Assembly (NCBI RefSeq): GCF_900129225.1 | Contig: NZ_FQUG01000004.1 | Span: 62,001-126,000 of the forward strand | Origin: Schwartzia succinivorans DSM 10502 | Lineage (GTDB): Bacteria > Bacillota > Negativicutes > Selenomonadales > Selenomonadaceae | DNA: 64,000 bases | Direction of reading: 5' to 3' | In this document: positions 60,498 through 64,000 of the stretch, piece by piece | How the letters are laid out: every line of letters begins with the position of its first letter | Position numbering within the stretch: the first letter of the stretch is position 1 | Position numbers and translations under genes: made by a program | Notes under the pieces: generated by a model | The model's database searches: none | What the model saw: the letters and a program-made list of their open reading frames with translations, nothing else | Told to the model about the DNA's origin: nothing

Positions 60498-62573
60498 TCA
60501 GGAATCCGTTATATGTTCAAAATTCATTTTGTATCGGATTGCAAGAAGCTGCTCCATATAGCGCCGTTCATCATCTGTAATCATTGTCTCCTTGGCAGCT
60601 CTTCTGGCTTTCATCAGAATATCCGTATCAGTCAATACGTTTGCTATTTTCAAATCGCCAAGACCATGCTGCATCGCGCCAAAAAACTGTCCTGGCCCGC
60701 GGAGTCTTAAATCTTCTTCTGCCAAAACAAAGCCATTTGATGTCTGTTCCATAATCTTCAATCGTTCCTGCGTCTTTGGCGAACGATTTTCCGAGACAAG
60801 AATACAGTATGATTTCGCTGTTCCGCGTCCTACACGTCCACGCAGCTGATGAAGCTGAGCAAGGCCGAAACGGTCAGCATTTTCAATTACCATGATACTC
60901 GCATTCGGAACATCCACACCAACTTCAATAACTGTGGTAGAAACCAGAAGCTTAAGCTTCCCGTCATGGAAATCAGTCATTACCTGCTCTTTTTCCTTTG
61001 CAGGAAGCCGCCCATGAACCAGGCCGCAGGGAATTCCGTAGAAAACTCCGTGTGACAACTCCTCAAACACATCAACAGCCGCACACAGGCGGTTATCCGC
61101 GTTTTCATCATCATGTTCGATAAGCGGACATACAACGTATGCCTGACGTCCTGACTCGATTTCCTTTCGAACAAAATCATATATAAGCCCGCGCCTGTCA
61201 GAATGACGCAGAAAGGTACGAATCGGCTGCCGTCCCGGCGGAAGATGCTCTATACGCGAAACATCCAGGTCACCATACACAGTCAAGGTCATGGTTCTTG
61301 GAATCGGTGTCGCTGTCATTACCAGAACATCAGGAGTAACATCACTTTTTTTCGACAGCGCAGCTCTTTGAGAAATACCAAAACGATGCTGTTCATCTGT
61401 AACCACAAGACCAAGAGCGTCAAAAACAACCTTCTCCTGTATCAAAGCATGAGTTCCGACAATCAGGTCAAGCTCGTGATTCCCAATCTGCTCCAGAATC
61501 TCCCTGTGCTTTTTGGGAGTAAGCGAACCGACAAGAAGTCCAACACGGATTTGCGTATCTTTTAGAAGCGCACTTATTTTTTCATAATGCTGTCTTGCCA
61601 GTATTTCCGTAGGCGCCATAAATGCGCCCTGATAGCCGTTCTCTATTGTTTTCGCAAGCGCCAGAAGAGCAAGAGCCGTCTTTCCTGAGCCCACATCACC
61701 CTGCACAAGCCGACGCATAGGGACGTTTTTCTCCATATCTGCAGAAATTTCTTTCCAGACTGCAGCCTGATCGGCAGTCAGCTTAAAGGGAAGCAGACCA
61801 TATACCTGCTTCATAAGACGGCTGTCCATCAAATGACGGATTCCCTTTTCCTTTTCTACAGTTTCCTTGCGAATCAACAGCAATCCGCACTGTATAACAT
61901 ACAGCTCCTCAAAAGCCAATCGTGCTCTTGCCCTGCGAAGCTGTTCCATCGATTCAGGAAAATGGATAGCAGCAAAAGCCTTCCAACGATCTATCAGTTC
62001 GAAACGTTCTATTACTGCTCCGGGAATGACCTCCGGCAGTTCAGGATGATTTGTCAGAAGCTCATGTATAATCTTACGGAAATAGTTCTGATTCAGCGCC
62101 TCTGTAGACGAATATACCGGCAAAACTCCAAAGGACGTATTATTCTCTGCCTCCAATACTTCAAAGGTCTGCATCTGAGACATAGCCAGAGCGCCGCGAC
62201 CGCCAAAAGCATAGGTCAGTTTTCCTGTGGCCAGCACCCTTTTGCCCGGAAGCAGTTTTTTCTTCAAAAAAGGCTGATTGAACCAGGTCATCTGCAGCCA
62301 GCCCGTCCCATCCGATAAAACAGCGGTAAGGATAGTCATGCCGCGCCTTGAACCGCGCCTCTCGTTCAAATTTGTTATTACACCCGATACTGTAGCGGTC
62401 TCCCCTGCACGCAGCTCTGCAAACGGTGTCCTGTGACTCTGGTCGATATATGCACGGGGATAATATGTAAGAAGGTCATAAAGCGTTGATATACCAAGCT
62501 TTTTCAATGCCTGTGCCTTTTTCGGGCCAACACCCTTGACCTTGTCAATCGTATCTTCCCATGACATTCCCAT
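60498..62573 (-). CDS. recG: ATP-dependent DNA helicase RecG
   Basis: Branch-migration helicase for stalled forks. An N-terminal wedge/OB domain (VKGVGPKKAQALKKLGISTL, ATVSGVITNLNERRGSRRG) precedes helicase motifs: Walker A in LVQGDVGSGKTALALLALA, DEQH box in VVTDEQHRFGISQRAAL, TATPIPRT, and motif VI in QLRGRVGRG. The 691 residues are full length. GGAGGAGT lies before the ATG. Confidence 0.97.
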   Translation of the reverse strand: MGMSWEDTIDKVKGVGPKKAQALKKLGISTLYDLLTYYPRAYIDQSHRTPFAELRAGETATVSGVITNLNERRGSRRGMTILTAVLSDGTGWLQMTWFNQPFLKKKLLPGKRVLATGKLTYAFGGRGALAMSQMQTFEVLEAENNTSFGVLPVYSSTEALNQNYFRKIIHELLTNHPELPEVIPGAVIERFELIDRWKAFAAIHFPESMEQLRRARARLAFEELYVIQCGLLLIRKETVEKEKGIRHLMDSRLMKQVYGLLPFKLTADQAAVWKEISADMEKNVPMRRLVQGDVGSGKTALALLALAKTIENGYQGAFMAPTEILARQHYEKISALLKDTQIRVGLLVGSLTPKKHREILEQIGNHELDLIVGTHALIQEKVVFDALGLVVTDEQHRFGISQRAALSKKSDVTPDVLVMTATPIPRTMTLTVYGDLDVSRIEHLPPGRQPIRTFLRHSDRRGLIYDFVRKEIESGRQAYVVCPLIEHDDENADNRLCAAVDVFEELSHGVFYGIPCGLVHGRLPAKEKEQVMTDFHDGKLKLLVSTTVIEVGVDVPNASIMVIENADRFGLAQLHQLRGRVGRGTAKSYCILVSENRSPKTQERLKIMEQTSNGFVLAEEDLRLRGPGQFFGAMQHGLGDLKIANVLTDTDILMKARRAAKETMITDDERRYMEQLLAIRYKMNFEHITDS

Positions 62574-62619
62574 TCATACTCCTCCCGAACAAAAGGAACC
62601 TTAAATGCTTTTCTGCATA

Positions 62620-62660
62620 GAAAAAAGGCAAGGGCATTATTACGTTACCCCTGCCTTTTT
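62620..62660 (-). terminator. proS terminator
   Basis: AAGGCAGGGG paired with CCCTTGCCTT around an AT loop, followed by T-run, just after the proS stop. Confidence 0.85.
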
Positions 62661-62666
62661 ATCATA

Positions 62667-64000
62667 TCAGAGCTCCTCCAACATCTTCAAAACAGTTTCC
62701 TTTACTTTTTCCTTCTCACAGACAACAGTTTCTCCCGTGCGGCGGATACGAACCTCTACCGTGTTCTCCTCAACTGTTTTAGGACCTACTGTGATACGAA
62801 CAGGATAACCTATAAGGTCAGCATCCTTAAACTTGACTCCTGCACGTTCCTTTCTGTCATCCAACAGAACATCAACACCGGATACCTTCAATTCATCATA
62901 AAGCTTCTCTCCGGCTTCAAGCTGTTCAGGAACCTTTGCATTGATTGGTACGATAACAGCTTCAAAAGGTGCTATTGCACGCGGCCAGATAATTCCGTCC
63001 TTATCATTATTCTGCTCGATTGCTGCAGCCATTGTACGGCTTACGCCAATGCCGTAACAGCCCATAACAAATGGCTTCTCTTTTCCGTTCTCGTCCAAAA
63101 ATGTTGCATGCATTGCTTCACTGTATTTTGTACCGAGAGTGAATACCTGTCCTGCTTCTATTCCTCGTGTCATTTCAAGCGGCTTTCCGCAGTGCGGACA
63201 CGGATCGCCCTTCTGGACAAGGCGGATATCGAGAACTTCTACGTCCGTGAAATCTCTTTTCGGATTTACTCCTGTATAATGAACATCTTTTTCGTTCGCG
63301 CCCGAAACAGCATTGCAGATATTCATTGCCGTATTATCAACAAGAATCTTCGTTCCCTTTTTGATACCAATAGGACTCATAAAGCCCGGGCAGCCTCCAA
63401 CAGCAATGATAGCATCATCATCTGCCATGCGGAGTTCAAGCGCGCCTACGGCATTCTGAACCTTTGTTTCATTAACCTCGTGGTCGCCGCGGACAAACGT
63501 CAGAACAACCTCGTTCGTTTCCGTCTGAAAAGCGACAGCCTTGATTGTTTTCTCAACAGGAACATTCAGACATTTGCAGAGAAGCTCTATCGTGTGTGCG
63601 TCAGGTGTCGAAACCTTTTTGAGCTCCTGCGCTTCCTCAGCCTGTGCCTCAATGGGTTTAAGCTCTGCTTTTTCATCACTTGCCGCATAATCGCAGGACT
63701 CACAGTAAACGATATTGGATTCACCGGATTCAGCCAAAACCGTAAATTCATGGGAATGAGCACCGCCGATAGCACCGTTGTCTGCTTCAACAGGACGAAA
63801 CTTCAAGCCGCAGCGTGTGAAAATCTTTGTATAAGCATCAAACATTTTCTGATAAGACTCAAGCATACCTGCCTCGTCCTTATCAAAAGAATAAAGGTCC
63901 TTCATGATGAACTCCCTGCCGCGCATAAGACCAAAACGCGGACGGCGCTCATCACGGAATTTATCCTGAATCTGATACAGCATAAGAGGAAGCTGCTTGT
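62667..64000 (-). CDS. proS: Prolyl-tRNA synthetase (partial; N-terminus beyond the window)
   Basis: Class II synthetase. The visible frame enters the window as KQLPLMLYQIQDKFRDERRP, continuing GLMRGREFIMKDLYSFD (motif 2 region). The inserted editing domain typical of bacterial ProRS follows (residues with GCPGFMSPIGIKKGTKILVD), then VMGCYGIGVSRTMAAAIEQN (motif 3) and the C-terminal anticodon-binding domain. At least 444 residues are inside; the start codon is off the right edge. An internal ATG at 63983 is not the true start. Confidence 0.96.
   Translation of the reverse strand, partial: KQLPLMLYQIQDKFRDERRPRFGLMRGREFIMKDLYSFDKDEAGMLESYQKMFDAYTKIFTRCGLKFRPVEADNGAIGGAHSHEFTVLAESGESNIVYCESCDYAASDEKAELKPIEAQAEEAQELKKVSTPDAHTIELLCKCLNVPVEKTIKAVAFQTETNEVVLTFVRGDHEVNETKVQNAVGALELRMADDDAIIAVGGCPGFMSPIGIKKGTKILVDNTAMNICNAVSGANEKDVHYTGVNPKRDFTDVEVLDIRLVQKGDPCPHCGKPLEMTRGIEAGQVFTLGTKYSEAMHATFLDENGKEKPFVMGCYGIGVSRTMAAAIEQNNDKDGIIWPRAIAPFEAVIVPINAKVPEQLEAGEKLYDELKVSGVDVLLDDRKERAGVKFKDADLIGYPVRITVGPKTVEENTVEVRIRRTGETVVCEKEKVKETVLKMLEEL

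Overview
The window reads as about 51 kb of bacterial chromosome with one integrated mobile element in the middle. The housekeeping genes are typical of Bacillota: ireB-ruvX, efp and asp23-amaP, a T-box-controlled trp operon, scpA-scpB, rnjA, mutS2 and argR-recN. The aroA-cmk-plsC-ispH order and the generally long coding genes fit a gut or rumen Negativicutes-like lineage, but that placement is inference. Every chromosomal gene is on the minus strand, so transcription runs from high to low coordinates.

Right flank (38.9-64 kb), in transcription order: proS (cut by the window edge), recG, a TVP38/DedA-like membrane protein, dapB-asd (lysine/diaminopimelate), ireB-ruvX-DUF1292-mltG-trmR-trhP-aroQ-pepP-efp (cell wall, tRNA wobble modification, shikimate, translation), then asp23-amaP-DUF2273-nusB-xseA-xseB-ispA-dxs-tlyA-nadK-argR-recN-nudF-M50 protease-scpA-scpB. 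Left flank (1-26.1 kb): a small membrane protein with a long U32 protein, mutS2, pbp1A-tyrS, a tandem tryptophan T-box with trpF-C-B-A-E-G (no trpD), rnjA, dnaE, dacF, rluB, a flavoprotein, aroA, cmk, plsC and ispH (cut by the edge).

Between scpB and the small membrane protein gene lies an AT-rich element of about 12.7 kb (26163-38886), bounded by a 14-bp direct repeat that overlaps the scpB terminator. It looks like an integrated plasmid. It has a tyrosine integrase beside attL, a serine resolvase, a second tyrosine recombinase, a winged-helix replication initiator with iterons, and an apparent countertranscript-attenuation circuit in the rep leader. It also has a primase-like protein with a decayed TOPRIM domain and two secreted proteins, one with a clan CD (caspase-like) His-Gly/Cys signature. 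No conjugation, capsid or cas genes are visible.

The element is unusually rich in noncoding structure, nearly all on the plus strand. It holds a minimal CRISPR-like unit (three 28-nt repeats resembling type I-F, two 32-nt spacers, its own promoter and terminator), a roughly 240-bp array of 10-bp phased repeats, a compact pseudoknotted RNA, a roughly 560-nt hairpin-rich region behind its own promoter, and an island of eight near-perfect hairpins. Spacer 1 of the CRISPR-like unit matches the element's own rep control locus at 25 of 32 positions. This links the array to plasmid competition or copy-number control and is the most interesting observation here.
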